This document shows positions 53,261 through 61,474 of a DNA stretch of 64,000 bases, in pieces. The notes under the pieces were generated by a model that was given only the letters and a program-made list of their open reading frames with translations, did not search any database and was not told where the DNA came from. Origin of the DNA: Neobacillus drentensis (GTDB lineage: Bacteria; Bacillota; Bacilli; Bacillales; Cytobacillaceae); assembly GCF_021560175.1 (NCBI RefSeq), contig NZ_CP091110.1, positions 4,404,501 to 4,468,500 of the forward strand, in the 5' to 3' direction. Both the position numbers and the translations under genes were made by a program. Position 1 is the first letter of the stretch, and each line of letters begins with the position of its first letter.

Positions 53261-54364
53261 TTATCTTGAAATTCGATGGCTTAAGATGTGATGGCCATTC
53301 TGCAAGAATTGGCTTCTTGAATTACGAATTCGGTCAATTCTTTCTTCGGCCATTCGATCAGCAGCAACATAGGTTGGGATGCCATCCCGTTTCGAAATTT
53401 CAATGACCTTTTCAATTGTCGTATAAAGCTGTTCAACCTTTTTCATGGCACGTTCTTGATTGTATCCATAAAGTTCATCAGCCACATTGATAACGCCGCC
53501 AGCGTTTATTACATAATCCGGGGCATAGACAATTCCCATTTCATGAATGATATCACCATGACGAGCGTCCTTTAATTGATTATTAGCAGAACCCGCAATT
53601 ACTTTAGCCTTTAATTGAGGGATTGTGTCATCATTAATCGTTGCCCCTAAGGCACAAGGAGCATAAATGTCACACTCAGCTCCATAAATATCATTCGGAT
53701 CAACTGCACGAGCACCAAATGCTTGAACCGCACGATGAACAGCTTCTTTGTTAATGTCCGTTACAATAAGCTGCGCCCCTTCTTTATGCAGATACTCACA
53801 AAGTGTATAAGCAACATTACCAACTCCCTGAACAGCAACGACTCTTCCTTCAAGAGAATCTGTACCAAATGCTTCCTTTGCGGCTGCTTTCATTCCGCGA
53901 TATACACCGTAAGCGGTGACTGGAGATGGATTGCCAGATGAACCAAATGCAGGCGATATACCAGTTACAAAATCTGTTTCCTCATGGATTAGGTCCATAT
54001 CCGCTACAGTTGTACCTACATCTTCAGCTGTAATATATCTTCCATTCAACCCTTGGATATAACGGCCGAATGCTCTAAATAACGCCTCACTCTTATCTTT
54101 ACGAGGATCACCTATGATAACCGTTTTTCCGCCTCCGAGATTTAAACCTGCCGCTGCATTTTTATAGGTCATCCCTTTAGCTAGCCGAAGAGCATCTTCA
54201 ATCGCTGCTTCCTCAGAGGCATATGTCCACATGCGGGTGCCACCCAGTGCCGGACCAAGTGTTGTATCATGAATAGCAATAATAGCTTTTAGACCTGATT
54301 GCTTATCTTGACAAAAAACTAATTGCTCATAATCATATTTCTCTAAATACTTGAAAATTTCCAT
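53261..54364 (-). CDS. bcd: Leucine dehydrogenase
   Basis: 367-residue NAD-dependent amino-acid dehydrogenase. The substrate domain has [10 protein letters not shown] and the catalytic lysine region [20 protein letters not shown] (around residue 80). The Rossmann motif is [17 protein letters not shown]. Deaminates Leu, Val and Ile to keto acids used by the downstream Bkd complex. ATG 54364 follows GGAGGAAA. Called bcd/yqiT in B. subtilis. Confidence 0.96.
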   Translation of the reverse strand: MEIFKYLEKYDYEQLVFCQDKQSGLKAIIAIHDTTLGPALGGTRMWTYASEEAAIEDALRLAKGMTYKNAAAGLNLGGGKTVIIGDPRKDKSEALFRAFGRYIQGLNGRYITAEDVGTTVADMDLIHEETDFVTGISPAFGSSGNPSPVTAYGVYRGMKAAAKEAFGTDSLEGRVVAVQGVGNVAYTLCEYLHKEGAQLIVTDINKEAVHRAVQAFGARAVDPNDIYGAECDIYAPCALGATINDDTIPQLKAKVIAGSANNQLKDARHGDIIHEMGIVYAPDYVINAGGVINVADELYGYNQERAMKKVEQLYTTIEKVIEISKRDGIPTYVAADRMAEERIDRIRNSRSQFLQNGHHILSHRISR

Positions 54365-54392
54365 GAAATTTCCTCCTCAAATGGGTAAAAAT

Positions 54393-55298
54393 CTATTTAT
54401 TAACACAGCATAAGGCTAAAGCTAATGAGTAGAGCTTACTTTCAGCGGAATCCGCTCTTGATGTCAGTACAATGGGGGAACTCGCTCCCGTAAGGACCGC
54501 ACCTACCTTTGCCTTAGCGAAGTAAATTAATGATTTGTATAACACATTTCCAACTTCAATAGAAGGCACCAATAAGATATCTGCTCTACCTGCTACATCG
54601 CTTTTAATCCCTTTGTGTTCTGCAGCTAATTCTGAAATAGCATTATCTAGACCTAATGGTCCATCGACAATGCAACCCTTAATCTGCCCGCGTCTATTCA
54701 TCATTGTTAATGCAGCTGCATCAAGGGTTGCCGGCATATCTGGGTTTACCGCTTCAACCGCAGCAATGACAGCCACTTTTGGCATTTCGATTCCGATTGA
54801 TTTGGCAAGTGTAACGGCGTTATTTACTATTTGTACTTTTTGTCCTAGGTTAGGAGCAATGTTCATTGCAGCATCTGTAATTAAGATTAGTTGGTTATAG
54901 CCAGGGATTTCAAAAACGGAAGTATGTGATAAAACATTCCCTGTCCTAAGTCCATATTCCTTATTTAATACTGCCTTTAATAATATACTGGATGGAATAT
55001 TCCCTTTCATCAGTACATTTGCTTGTTTGGTAAATACTGCTTGGACCGCGGACTCTGCGGCAACAACGTCAGAATCTGAATGAACAATTCTTAATTTATA
55101 ATTATTCAGCAAATCATGTTTTTGCAATTTAAGCAGTAAACGGATTTTTTCTTGATCGCCATAAAGTATAAATTCAGCAAGATTTCGCTTTAAGGCATCT
55201 ATCACGGCCTCAATAACTTCTGCCGTGTCTGCTGCAGCTACAGCAACCGTATTATGGCCTTTTCGGGTTGCTTGGTTAATCAGTGAATCCAGCAACAA
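54393..55298 (-). CDS. ptb: Phosphate butyryltransferase
   Basis: 301-residue phosphotransacylase: VLMKGNIPSSILLKAVLNKE near residues 95-115, ITDAAMNIAPNLGQKVQI, KGCIVDGPLGLDNAISELAA and SLIYFAKAKVGAVLTGASSP. Exchanges CoA for phosphate on branched-chain acyl-CoA. First gene of the SigL-dependent operon. The start is TTG 55296-55298 (or the adjacent TTG codon); GAAAGGG lies about eleven bases upstream, so the exact start is not certain. Confidence 0.93.
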   Translation of the reverse strand: MLLDSLINQATRKGHNTVAVAAADTAEVIEAVIDALKRNLAEFILYGDQEKIRLLLKLQKHDLLNNYKLRIVHSDSDVVAAESAVQAVFTKQANVLMKGNIPSSILLKAVLNKEYGLRTGNVLSHTSVFEIPGYNQLILITDAAMNIAPNLGQKVQIVNNAVTLAKSIGIEMPKVAVIAAVEAVNPDMPATLDAAALTMMNRRGQIKGCIVDGPLGLDNAISELAAEHKGIKSDVAGRADILLVPSIEVGNVLYKSLIYFAKAKVGAVLTGASSPIVLTSRADSAESKLYSLALALCCVNK

Positions 55299-55343
55299 GC
55301 GGTCATCAACCCTTTCTTCACTTCCTCAATCCGATAATAAAAT

Positions 55344-55361
55344 ATGCAAGTTTTGTGCCAA
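55344..55361 (-). promoter_or_regulatory. SigL (sigma-54) promoter of the ptb-bkd operon
   Basis: Minus strand TTGGCAC-AAAAC-TTGCAT: both the -24 GG and -12 GC elements match the sigma-54 consensus with correct spacing. It lies 45 bp upstream of ptb and downstream of the bkdR gene, whose product is a sigma-54 activator. Confidence 0.95.
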
Positions 55362-55371
55362 AACACTTCTA

Positions 55372-55385
55372 TGTAAACGTTTTAT
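55372..55385. promoter_or_regulatory. Near-consensus cre site between the BkdR UAS and the SigL promoter
   Basis: TGTAAACGTTTTAT matches 13 of 14 cre positions (A in place of C near the end). Its location between activator site and promoter would let CcpA block the bkd operon when glucose is present. Confidence 0.5.
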
Positions 55386-55402
55386 TTTCTTAATCCGAAC
55401 AG

Positions 55403-55435
55403 TGCAATAATTTTCTTACCATGAAAATTATTGCA
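55403..55435. promoter_or_regulatory. Upstream activating sequence, probable BkdR operator
   Basis: Perfect inverted repeat TGCAATAATTTTC-N7-GAAAATTATTGCA, about 42 bp upstream of the SigL promoter. It overlaps the last codons and stop of bkdR. Size, symmetry and position suit a Fis-type activator such as BkdR. Confidence 0.8.
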
Positions 55436-57503
55436 TGCTATTTTTTTCAAGATTAAACTTATCCAGCTTATAATAAAGGTTTCTTACTGATAAACCTAAT
55501 GTTTTAGCTGTTAATGTTTTATTTCCCTTCAATCGTAAAAGAGTTTCCCGGATAATCCTCGCTTCGTATTCATCCACCATTTCAGGCAAGGTCCTTTCTA
55601 CATGAACCGGTACAGCCGAGTTCATTCCAGAAGAGTCAAACGTAAATGTTTTATTTCTTAATTCTGGAAGATGATGAACATCTATTAAAGTATCACTATA
55701 ATTCATAAAAATAATCGCTCTGCCCAAGATATTTTCTAATTCTCTTACATTTCCCGGCCAGTCATATTGCATTAATTGAGTTAATGCTTTTTTCGTTACA
55801 CCTTCCACATTTCTTCCATAGTCTCGATTGATCTTTTCAATCAGTCTGCTGCATAAAACAGGGATTTCCTCTTTACGTTTCCTGAGCGGAGGAATTTGGA
55901 TTGGCATACGGTTTAATCGATAATATAAGTCTTCCCTAAACGTTCCTCTAGCAATACCCTTTTCCAGATTTACATTTGTTGCAGCAATGACTCGGACATT
56001 TATATTTATTGGCTTTGCAGCACCCACACGGATAATTTCACTTTCCTGCAGAACCCTTAGGAGCTTTGCTTGCGTATTGGCAGACAATTCCCCTATCTCA
56101 TCCAAAAAGATACTGCCATTGTTCGCTTCTTCAAAAAAACCTCGTTTCCCTCCCCTTTGTGCGCCGGAAAAGGCACCTTCCTCATAGCCAAATAATTCAC
56201 TCTCTAATAATGATTCCGAAATGGCTGCACAATTTACCCGAATAAATTTATTGTATTTTCGGTCACTTGCATTATGGATCGCATGAGCAAACAACTCTTT
56301 ACCCGTTCCTGATTCCCCTCTGAGCAATACTGTGGCAGGAGTTTTCGCTCCAAGCTTTGCCTGTTCAATCGCAATGACCATTTCCTCTGAAATACCGATA
56401 ATATCCTCGAATGTGTATTTTGCTTCAAGTGTTCGAATGATTTGTCTAGCCCGATTTAATTCTCTACTTAACGATTTCATTTCTGACATATCATGGATAA
56501 CACCCACGCTGCCTTTTAATTTCCCTTCAACTATGATCGGAGCAACATTAACAATTACTTCCCTTTTATTTGGTCCTACCCTCATCGGCACACCACGAAC
56601 AGCTCTTCTTGTTTGTAATACTTTCATATGCATACTCTCACCCTCAGAAATGTCTGTCGTTGCAGGCTGCCCAATAACTTGATCATTGGTAAGACCTGTT
56701 AGTCTGGTGTAGGCGGGATTAATGAGGATTCCACGGCCACTTTCATCCACAACGGAGATAGCATCATCACTCGAATGGATAATGGCTTGAAGCATGGTTT
56801 GGATTTCTTTTAAATTGGTTATCTCCTCTGCTAAATTGACCACTTCGGTTATATCCTTAAAAACAGCAAATGCCCCCATCAATGTTCCATTTTCTTCAAT
56901 GATAGGAATTCGGGTCGTTATAATTTTTCGTCCATTACCTAATTTCATTTCCTGGTTAGATTCTACTCTTCTTGTTTTCAAAATTAATAAAAGCCTGCTC
57001 GTTGGGATCACTTCTAGAACAGGCTTGCCAATTGCTTGCTCTTTTTTTACACCCATGATCTCCTCGGCTCTTTTATTAAACAGGATGATTTGTCCTTGTT
57101 GGTTGATTACCATCATACCATCGTTGGCTGCGTTAAAAATGAGTTCCTGCTTATATGAATCATTCTGAAGCTTGGCCACAAGTTCTTCCTTTTCTTCCAT
57201 GAGCTTTGATACTAAGAAGGCCACACTCCCGGGAATTAATACAGTTTGCTTACTTTTAGCATTTCGAATTTCTTGAAAAACTTCATCACTACCTGTTACT
57301 TCAATAATGATATCAATATTCTCATTTAAAAAGGGCTCCCAGCTTGTCCCTGTGTTAATTCCTTCTTTCCTAGCAAAGAGGATTCCCGGTGCATCTTCGT
57401 TTCGATCAATTACAACGTGAACATTAAGCACTTCAGATTCCTTTAAAATTTTTAAGATTGCCGTTCCACCTTTACCAGCACCAACAATCATAATATTTTG
57501 CAT
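55428..57503 (-). CDS. bkdR: Sigma-54-dependent regulator BkdR
   Basis: 691 residues. The N-terminal Rossmann-like domain has [16 protein letters not shown] (residues about 5-20), perhaps sensing a ligand. Two PAS domains follow (about 130-230 and 245-355). The AAA+ domain has Walker [21 protein letters not shown] (a variant of the sigma-54 contact loop GAFTGA) and Walker [11 protein letters not shown] Fis-type helix-turn-helix lies at the end ([20 protein letters not shown]). It activates the ptb-bkd operon directly downstream; its operator lies across its own 3' end. Confidence 0.95.
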   Translation of the reverse strand: MQNIMIVGAGKGGTAILKILKESEVLNVHVVIDRNEDAPGILFARKEGINTGTSWEPFLNENIDIIIEVTGSDEVFQEIRNAKSKQTVLIPGSVAFLVSKLMEEKEELVAKLQNDSYKQELIFNAANDGMMVINQQGQIILFNKRAEEIMGVKKEQAIGKPVLEVIPTSRLLLILKTRRVESNQEMKLGNGRKIITTRIPIIEENGTLMGAFAVFKDITEVVNLAEEITNLKEIQTMLQAIIHSSDDAISVVDESGRGILINPAYTRLTGLTNDQVIGQPATTDISEGESMHMKVLQTRRAVRGVPMRVGPNKREVIVNVAPIIVEGKLKGSVGVIHDMSEMKSLSRELNRARQIIRTLEAKYTFEDIIGISEEMVIAIEQAKLGAKTPATVLLRGESGTGKELFAHAIHNASDRKYNKFIRVNCAAISESLLESELFGYEEGAFSGAQRGGKRGFFEEANNGSIFLDEIGELSANTQAKLLRVLQESEIIRVGAAKPININVRVIAATNVNLEKGIARGTFREDLYYRLNRMPIQIPPLRKRKEEIPVLCSRLIEKINRDYGRNVEGVTKKALTQLMQYDWPGNVRELENILGRAIIFMNYSDTLIDVHHLPELRNKTFTFDSSGMNSAVPVHVERTLPEMVDEYEARIIRETLLRLKGNKTLTAKTLGLSVRNLYYKLDKFNLEKNSMQ

Positions 57504-57690
57504 TTTTTATACCCCTTTTGGCATTAGGAAATTTTTTGCACTCATCCAAGAAAAACCTCTGCAAATATCTTCATTACCAATTTTATAACTAAATGACCCT
57601 CCTTGACAATTTTCTTCTATATAAAAATATTTTGTTGAGATATAATGATAGAGAAGTCAGAAATTATCTAGTAATTGGAAGGATTTATTT

Positions 57691-57924
57691 ATGATACGTA
57701 TTATTGCTCTCATCATTTTAGTCATTCCAGGTGCATTAGCAGCTTTAGGAATTAAATTAATGCGTGATATGACTTTTGGAATATTGCAAGCACCATTTCC
57801 AAATTTATTATTGCAATTCTTAACGGGTTTGATTTTTTTTATCGGGGGTCTTGGATTTGTAGCTGGGTTTATATTTCATCGAGACCGGAAGCGCAATAAA
57901 GTTCAACCTAAGTTTAAGAAATAG
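57691..57924 (+). CDS. yqzF: YqzF family membrane protein (DUF2627)
   Basis: 77-residue protein with two membrane helices (IIALIILVIPGALAALGI and LLQFLTGLIFFIGGLGFVAGFI) and a basic C-terminal tail (RDRKRNKVQPKFKK). Conserved in Bacillus between bkdR and yqiK; the function is unknown. ATG follows GGAAGGA. A TATAAT at 57641-57646 may be its -10. It runs divergently from bkdR. Confidence 0.87.
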   Translation: MIRIIALIILVIPGALAALGIKLMRDMTFGILQAPFPNLLLQFLTGLIFFIGGLGFVAGFIFHRDRKRNKVQPKFKK

Positions 57925-57944
57925 TTTGCAGCTATGGGCATTTA

Positions 57945-57986
57945 AAAAAGGAGAGGCTGTTCGATGTGAACAGCACTCTCCTTTTC
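57945..57986. terminator. Bidirectional terminator between yqzF and yqiK
   Basis: AAAGGAGAG-GCTGTTC/GAACAGC-CTCTCCTTTT with one bulged base and a 5-nt loop. Confidence 0.85.
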
Positions 57987-57998
57987 AATTATCAAATA

Positions 57999-58727
57999 CT
58001 ATGATTTGTTCTCATATTGTTTCCGGATACGGAGAGCCTTAACAGGGTTATCCGTTATGATGGCCGTACAATTTATTTTAAAAAGCCGGTGCATATCTTC
58101 GTCTTTGTTAACTGTATAGGGTCGTACCGCAATGCCATTTTCCATTGTATTAACAAGAATCGTATCAGACATAGCGGAGTGTTTGGGATGAATCCCTTTT
58201 GCTCGGATGGATTGGGCATAAATCCAAGGCATATAAATTCCTTCGATAAATAATGGGGCTGTTTCAATTTCTGGTGCAATCCTATAGCTGTAAACAATAC
58301 TATAATGATTAAAAGAAGAGATAATGATCCGATCACTAAGTCCATAATTTCTAACTAGCTGAATTACTTTTTCTTCCATTCCCTCATATGGAATGAGACC
58401 GTTCTTCAACTCAATGTTACAAATTAATTTATTTGATTGGAGCCATTCCAATACTTCAATTAAGGATGGGATTGGTTCCTTTTTTTGTCCGTCTTTGTTT
58501 GCATTTAATTTTCTAATTTCTTTAAATAAGAAATCTTTAACAAAGCCCTTTCCCGTAGTAGTTCGGTCCACTTTTTCATCATGAATAACGACAATTTCTC
58601 CATCCTTCGTTAACTGAACATCGAGTTCTAATCCATCAGCACCAGCTTTTTCAGCCTCTATAAAGGCCCCCATAGTATTTTCCGCAAATAAGGTGGAATA
58701 TCCACGGTGCGCAAAAATTTGTGTCAT
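57999..58727 (-). CDS. yqiK: Glycerophosphodiester phosphodiesterase YqiK
   Basis: 242-residue cytosolic GDPD without signal peptide. The N-terminal motif IFAHRGYSTLFAENTMGAF (HR...EN) and ELDVQLTKDGEIVVIHDEKV supply metal and catalytic residues (ExD, H). The conserved barrel end has TVNKDEDMHRLF and IITDNPVKALR. Releases glycerol-3-phosphate from deacylated phospholipids. The start is ATG 58725-58727 after GGGAAGTG. Next to yqzF as in B. subtilis. Confidence 0.91.
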   Translation of the reverse strand: MTQIFAHRGYSTLFAENTMGAFIEAEKAGADGLELDVQLTKDGEIVVIHDEKVDRTTTGKGFVKDFLFKEIRKLNANKDGQKKEPIPSLIEVLEWLQSNKLICNIELKNGLIPYEGMEEKVIQLVRNYGLSDRIIISSFNHYSIVYSYRIAPEIETAPLFIEGIYMPWIYAQSIRAKGIHPKHSAMSDTILVNTMENGIAVRPYTVNKDEDMHRLFKINCTAIITDNPVKALRIRKQYENKS

Positions 58728-58763
58728 ATTTTCACTTCCCAATATAAAAATGGAGGAATGGAC

Positions 58764-58904
58764 ATGAAACCATTACAATTATCAACAGAAACTGCCCTAA
58801 AACTATCTAAGGAACTAGAAATACCGTTAGAACAGCTTATGCATTTACCTCAACATATTCTTATCCAAAAACTAATGGAAGTAAAAAAGAAAGAAAATAA
58901 ATAA
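58764..58904 (+). CDS. Small YycC-like protein, 46 residues
   Basis: MKPLQLSTETALKLSKELEI at the start, then PLEQLMHLPQHILIQKLMEV and a basic tail. The ribosome site TGGAGG is six bases before ATG 58764. The MH-PQHI block recalls the YycC-like family of Bacillus (about 50 residues, unknown function); I am only moderately sure of the name. It is divergent from yqiK (37 bp between start codons) and convergent with spo0A, ending 22 bp before the spo0A terminator stem. Confidence 0.72.
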   Translation: MKPLQLSTETALKLSKELEIPLEQLMHLPQHILIQKLMEVKKKENK

Positions 58905-58925
58905 ACCACCTTAAACCTAAAAAAG

Positions 58926-58957
58926 TAAGGCCTTCATTCAATGGAATGAAGGCCTTA
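58926..58957 (-). terminator. Terminator after spo0A
   Basis: TAAGGCCTTCATTC/GAATGAAGGCCTTA, a perfect 14-bp stem with a 4-nt loop, followed on the minus strand by CTTTTTTAG; 18 bp after the spo0A stop. Confidence 0.9.
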
Positions 58958-58975
58958 TGCGTATTACTGGTCATT

Positions 58976-59767
58976 TCAAGAAGCTTTATGTTCAAGACGT
59001 AATTTATCTGCTACCATAGCAATAAATTCGCTGTTAGTAGGCTTTGCTTTCGACATACTAACTGTATAACCGAAAAGGGACGAAATGGAGTCAATATTCC
59101 CCCTGCTCCATGCTACCTCAATCGCATGACGAATAGCCCGTTCCACACGGCTTGCTGTCGTATTATATTTCTTGGCAATATCTGGATATAATACTTTTGT
59201 GATGGAACCTAAAAGTTCGATATCGTTGTAAACCATTGAGATGGCTTCACGCAAGTATAAATATCCTTTTATATGCGCCGGAACCCCTATTTCATGGATA
59301 ATACTCGTGATGCTTGCATCAAGATTTTTTGGTTTTTGTTCGGCTTGGGAACGGTAACTTACAGATGGGGCCTTCCTTGTAAACGTATTACCATTACCGC
59401 TTACTTGTCGAATGTGACTGCCAAGGTTCTCCATATCAAATGGTTTTAAGATAAAATAAGAAGCACCAAGTTCAACAGCCTTTTTGGTCACATCCTCCTG
59501 CCCAAATGCAGTTAGCATAATGACATTGGGAATCGTTCCTTTTTTCACATCACGTAAACGTTCAAGGACAGCTAAACCGTCAAGATGAGGCATTATGATA
59601 TCCAGCACAAGAACATCAGGATCTGCGGAGGTTAGCATATCTAAACATTCTTGACCATTATGTGCAATACCGACAACTTCCATATCATCTTGGGAGGAAA
59701 TATAGTCCTCTAATAATCCAACTAACTCTCTATTATCGTCAACAACGCATACCTTGATTTTTTTCAA
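58976..59767 (-). CDS. spo0A: Sporulation master regulator Spo0A
   Basis: 263-residue response regulator. The receiver domain has [14 protein letters not shown] and the phosphorylated aspartate in [19 protein letters not shown] (around residue 55), with the switch lysine in FILKPFD. The C-terminal DNA-binding domain ([20 protein letters not shown] to the end) is nearly identical to B. subtilis. The start is TTG 59765-59767, eight bases after GGGAGG; in B. subtilis it is GTG. A SigH promoter and several Spo0A boxes lie upstream, indicating autoregulation. It controls spoIIA at the other end of the window. Confidence 0.98.
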   Translation of the reverse strand: MKKIKVCVVDDNRELVGLLEDYISSQDDMEVVGIAHNGQECLDMLTSADPDVLVLDIIMPHLDGLAVLERLRDVKKGTIPNVIMLTAFGQEDVTKKAVELGASYFILKPFDMENLGSHIRQVSGNGNTFTRKAPSVSYRSQAEQKPKNLDASITSIIHEIGVPAHIKGYLYLREAISMVYNDIELLGSITKVLYPDIAKKYNTTASRVERAIRHAIEVAWSRGNIDSISSLFGYTVSMSKAKPTNSEFIAMVADKLRLEHKAS

Positions 59768-59856
59768 TTCCAGTTCCTCCCTCATCAAATCCAGTCTCTA
59801 TTTTTAAGTGAACATTTTAATCGTGCGTTTTATCTCTTAATTCTATTCTAAATTAG

Positions 59857-59885
59857 AAATTCGACAATGCAACTAAAATTCCTTT
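59857..59885 (-). promoter_or_regulatory. SigH promoter of spo0A with overlapping Spo0A box
   Basis: Minus strand AAAGGAATT (59877-59885), 11-bp spacer, GTCGAATTT (59857-59865): full matches to RNAGGAWWW and RNNGAATWW. The Spo0A box TGTCGAA (59860-59866) overlaps the -10. Confidence 0.85.
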
Positions 59886-59948
59886 CATTTTTTAAATATT
59901 TGTTAAAATAGTGATAAAATCTCATCTTTTCTTTGTTTTACTTCTTTT

Positions 59949-59996
59949 TTCGACTTAAATCGCATCTTTTCCAATTTATAACTGTTTTTTGTCGAA
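59949..59996. promoter_or_regulatory. Upstream Spo0A boxes of spo0A
   Basis: Exact TGTCGAA on the plus strand at 59990-59996 and a 6/7 match (AGTCGAA) on the minus strand at 59949-59955, 65-110 bp upstream of the SigH -35. They are suited to autoregulation and promoter switching. Confidence 0.65.
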
Positions 59997-60010
59997 TTTC
60001 CTTTATATAA

Positions 60011-60045
60011 AAAAGAAGCAAAATAGGCTAAATTGCCTATTTTGC
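60011..60045 (-). terminator. Terminator after spoIVB
   Basis: GCAAAATAGGC/GCCTATTTTGC 11-bp stem with a 6-nt loop, TTCTTTTTTAT after it on the minus strand, 11 bp after spoIVB. Confidence 0.85.
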
Positions 60046-60056
60046 ACTTTTCAACG

Positions 60057-61346
60057 TCAACTTGCTTTCTCTTTCGGCGTTTCGTATATATTAATTCCAG
60101 CTTCATTCAGCATCCACTCAATATGGACTCCATAGCCAGAGGTAGGATCATTGACAAAAACATGAGTGACAGCTCCGACAAGCTTGCCATTCTGGATAAT
60201 CGGACTTCCACTCATTCCCTGTACAATTCCTCCTGTCTTTTCAAGCAGCTTTGGATCGGTTACTTTAATAACCATGCCTTTCGTTGCCGGAAACTTTTGC
60301 GGGATTGTACTAACAATTTCGATATCAAATTCTTCCACTCGGTCGTCATTAACCACTGTTAAAATCTTAGCAGGTCCTTCTTTTACCTGATCGGATAAGG
60401 CAATTGGCAGTGGTTTATCCATTATGCCATTTTTTAAATCTCTGTTTAATTCTCCAAAAATCCCAAACGGACTATTCTTTTGAATGTTTCCAACAATTTG
60501 ATGATCTGAAGAAAAACGAGCTAGCTTTTCACCTGGGTCACCATTACTTCCTTTTTCAATAGATGTTACCGTAGAACGGACGATTTGACCATCTTCAACA
60601 ACGATTGGTTTTTTTGTGTCCATGTCTGAAATGACATGTCCAAGGGCACCATATTTTTTAGATTGCGGGTGAACAAAGGTCATGGTACCAATACCAGCTG
60701 CAGAATCTCTGATATATAAGCCAAGCTTATAGGTGCTCTCTCCCTTATCTTTCAATGGAGTAAGCTTGGTTGTGAATTTACCACTTTCTCGGCTGATTAC
60801 TAAATCGAGGGGCTTTCCATCTTGCCCTGCCGATTGAACATATGGAGCTACGTCTGTCATCTTTTCAATTTTACTGCCATTGATTTCTGTAATGATATCC
60901 CCAACTTTAATTCCTGCAATTTCACCTGGAGATTTTTTTCCGTTTGCTGTGTTAATTAAATGGTGACCAACCACTAACACACCAACTGTATTTAGTTTAA
61001 CGCCAATTGATTGACCACCGGGTAAGACACGGAAATCTTTTAAGACTCGTACATCGACCTTTTTAATGGGAATCCCTGCGTATTCTAGAAGCATTTCGTT
61101 TTTGCCATATTCATTTGCTTTAACAGATACCGATTTTTTTCCCTGATTAAGCGTGATATTTGTATTGTGAGAAGCTATGGCGGCTGTTACCGGGGCAGCC
61201 TTTTGGAACGTGTAATCTTGTCCTTCAAAAACGGTTATTGATTTTGGTATTGAAAGGTATTGCTGTAAGGGCTGAAAAAAAATAAGGCTAATTAATGAAA
61301 CAAGGAGAATTCCACCAATAATCTTTCTAATTATTTCTAACTTCAA
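60057..61346 (-). CDS. spoIVB: SpoIVB serine peptidase
   Basis: About 429 residues. An N-terminal membrane anchor (residues about 10-28) precedes a PDZ domain ([14 protein letters not shown] to [17 protein letters not shown], about 120-200). The S55 peptidase domain has its histidine in [15 protein letters not shown] and its serine in [18 protein letters not shown]. Secreted from the forespore, it cleaves SpoIVFA and so triggers pro-SigK processing. I favour TTG 61344-61346 after GAGGAG; a GTG three codons upstream is also possible. Order recN-spoIVB-spo0A is conserved. Confidence 0.95.
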   Translation of the reverse strand: MKLEIIRKIIGGILLVSLISLIFFQPLQQYLSIPKSITVFEGQDYTFQKAAPVTAAIASHNTNITLNQGKKSVSVKANEYGKNEMLLEYAGIPIKKVDVRVLKDFRVLPGGQSIGVKLNTVGVLVVGHHLINTANGKKSPGEIAGIKVGDIITEINGSKIEKMTDVAPYVQSAGQDGKPLDLVISRESGKFTTKLTPLKDKGESTYKLGLYIRDSAAGIGTMTFVHPQSKKYGALGHVISDMDTKKPIVVEDGQIVRSTVTSIEKGSNGDPGEKLARFSSDHQIVGNIQKNSPFGIFGELNRDLKNGIMDKPLPIALSDQVKEGPAKILTVVNDDRVEEFDIEIVSTIPQKFPATKGMVIKVTDPKLLEKTGGIVQGMSGSPIIQNGKLVGAVTHVFVNDPTSGYGVHIEWMLNEAGINIYETPKEKAS

Positions 61347-61443
61347 ATCCTTCACTCTCCTCGCTTCTTTTCAACTGCACTTATAAAAATGGCTACATCT
61401 ATAATTTTGCCTCCTTGACAATCATTTATAACTTCGTTCAACA

Positions 61444-61474
61444 TAAAAAAGCTACCCAATTTGGATAGCTTTTC
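61444..61474 (-). terminator. Terminator after recN
   Basis: AAAAAGCTA-CCAA/TTGG-TAGCTTTT stem (one mismatch) with TTTTTTATG on the minus strand; it overlaps the recN stop codon. Confidence 0.8.

Noticed and set aside
55403..55435. CodY box (AATTTTC...GAAAATT) before ptb
   Set aside because: The half-sites occur, but they are 7 bp apart rather than 1 bp; the symmetry fits a dimeric Fis-type activator site better.
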